Positions 5,227 through 5,752 of a DNA stretch of 5,752 nt are shown piece after piece. The DNA is from Clostridia bacterium (lineage in GTDB: Bacteria > Bacillota > Clostridia > Lachnospirales > Anaerotignaceae). The stretch's first letter is position 1. Every line of letters starts with the position of its first letter. The notes beneath the pieces were generated by a model. That model made no database searches. It was not told the origin of the DNA and worked only from the letters and a program-made list of their open reading frames with translations. Where the stretch lies: assembly GCA_900757025.1 (NCBI GenBank), contig CAAEMG010000049.1:1-5752 (forward strand), given 5' to 3'. The position numbers and the translations under genes were made by a program.

Positions 5227-5616
5227 TCATTTATTTTTCAAAATATCCTCAGGTCTTATGTTATCAACCTGACCGTATATACATAATGCATCCAAATATC
5301 CGCCTTCTTCATAGCCGAAAACGTGCCATTCCAATTCTTGAAAGTGCATTACATCTCCTTTTTCAAGTTCCGTCTTTTCCGTAAGCTCATTTTCCGATTT
5401 TCCCGTTTTAACCCAGCATTTTTTGCCGTCAAGAACAACAACCGTTTCCTCTGCATGGTTATGAGGGCTCATAGCGCCGCATTCCTCAGAATAGTGTGCA
5501 AAGCAGACTGTCATCTTTTCGCTGCTTACGGGATAGTCGCCCTTGCCCACTGAATTCTGTATAATTCTTCCTTTTAAGTAATTCTTTTTAATATCGTTTC
5601 TTTTTAATAATTCCAT
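5227..5616 (-). CDS. Small single-domain cupin protein of unknown function
   Basis: From the ATG at 5616 this is a 129-residue protein. Cupin motif 1 is present: Gly47, then PHNHAEE with His52, His54 and Glu57, then Gly64 of LDGKK. Motif 2 follows with Gly87 in LEKGDVMHF and His98 in LEWHVF. Three His and one Glu form the usual metal site, so a divalent metal is likely bound. There is no signal peptide or DNA-binding domain. Small cupins of this kind include isomerases, dioxygenases, lyases and ligand-binding proteins; nothing here picks one. The frame extends to an ATG at 5649, but AAGGAG lies 8 bases before the ATG at 5616, and the upstream extension (MYNKTRKGVDY) is translated ribosome-binding sequence, so the shorter start is chosen. 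It is transcribed alone, upstream of the TRAP operon, and may belong to the same pathway. Confidence 0.85.
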   Translation of the reverse strand: MELLKRNDIKKNYLKGRIIQNSVGKGDYPVSSEKMTVCFAHYSEECGAMSPHNHAEETVVVLDGKKCWVKTGKSENELTEKTELEKGDVMHFQELEWHVFGYEEGGYLDALCIYGQVDNIRPEDILKNK

Positions 5617-5624
5617 ATAATCAA

Positions 5625-5630
5625 CTCCTT
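5625..5630 (-). promoter_or_regulatory. Ribosome binding site deciding the cupin start
   Basis: AAGGAG lies 8 bases before the ATG at 5616. The alternative ATG at 5649 has no purine-rich site ahead of it and would place this ribosome binding site inside the coding region. Confidence 0.75.
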
Positions 5631-5640
5631 TTCTTGTTTT

Positions 5641-5669
5641 ATTGTACATTTAATATAAAAACTTACTAA
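5641..5669 (-). promoter_or_regulatory. Possible promoter of the cupin gene
   Basis: TACAAT (5641-5646) has a TTAGTA (5664-5669) 17 bases upstream on the minus strand, which would start transcription near 5634, just ahead of the AAGGAG. The -35 match is poor (three of six), and TATATT at 5651-5656 is an alternative -10 box. Confidence 0.3.
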
Positions 5670-5697
5670 ATTTCTGATTATCTTTTCATAAGTTGGT

Positions 5698-5746
5698 AAA
5701 TGCCGATATATCCCGTATTTTAGGGCTTTATCGGTATTTTCTTTTT
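5698..5746 (+). terminator. Terminator-like hairpin oriented to the plus strand, owner not in window
   Basis: Outer arms at 5698-5708 and 5729-5739 pair over 11 positions. One of these is a G-U pair on the plus strand but a C/A mismatch on the minus strand. A 3x3 internal loop then leads to a CCC/GGG stem (5712-5714 with 5723-5725) and an 8-base loop. On the plus strand it runs into TTTTCTTTTT. The minus-strand tail (ATTTACC) is a poor T run. No plus-strand gene precedes it. It may instead end a minus-strand gene to the right, or belong to a plus-strand leader. Confidence 0.5.
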
Positions 5747-5752
5747 GGAAGA

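Noticed and set aside
5617..5649. Eleven-codon N-terminal extension of the cupin protein from an ATG at 5649
   Set aside because: The extension contains the AAGGAG ribosome binding site of the ATG at 5616 and is not part of the cupin fold.
1..5752. CRISPR array, insertion sequence, tRNA or rRNA
   Set aside because: I found no regularly spaced repeats, transposase frame, terminal inverted repeats with flanking duplication, cloverleaf or rRNA-like sequence.

Overview
The window is AT-rich, with very AT-rich intergenic DNA, strong AGGAGG-type ribosome binding sites and frequent ATA (Ile) and AGA (Arg) codons. This suggests a low-GC Gram-positive anaerobe of the Clostridia type; that is an inference from composition and gene style, not a proven placement. 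All supported genes lie on the minus strand, so they are transcribed from high to low coordinates.

Layout in transcription order: (1) 5698-5746, a hairpin with a T-rich tail on the plus strand that no gene in the window explains. (2) 5227-5616, a small single-domain cupin protein, followed by an intrinsic terminator at 5158-5195. (3) 4856-5226, a 371-base non-coding region that appears to hold the promoter and leader of the main operon. It contains a perfect -10 box next to a run of eight G, a palindrome at the likely start site, and further inverted repeats. (4) The main operon dctP-dctQ-dctM-amidohydrolase (4855 down to 737). The first three genes encode a complete TRAP-type tripartite carboxylate importer: lipoprotein binding protein, small permease and large permease. 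The fourth encodes a cytoplasmic metal-dependent amidohydrolase of the COG3964 type. dctQ and dctM overlap by one base and dctM and the amidohydrolase are 16 bases apart. A strong hairpin separates dctP from dctQ. The operon ends in a terminator-like hairpin at 688-724. (5) A separate transcription unit with its own promoter (598-626) and the first 181 codons of a DapA/NanA-family aldolase that runs off the left edge.

Together this looks like a catabolic cassette. A carboxylate is captured outside the cell by DctP and driven inward by DctQM using an ion gradient. The amidohydrolase may then deacylate it or open a ring, and a Schiff-base aldolase may cleave or rearrange a 2-oxo acid product. 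The substrate cannot be read from the sequence. The aldolase lacks the arginine typical of true dihydrodipicolinate synthase, so a catabolic role is more likely than lysine synthesis. The amidohydrolase belongs to a family often mislabelled as dihydroorotase.

The genes are recognisable families. The least ordinary material is the regulatory DNA in front of dctP, chiefly the G8 run in the promoter spacer and the nested inverted repeats.
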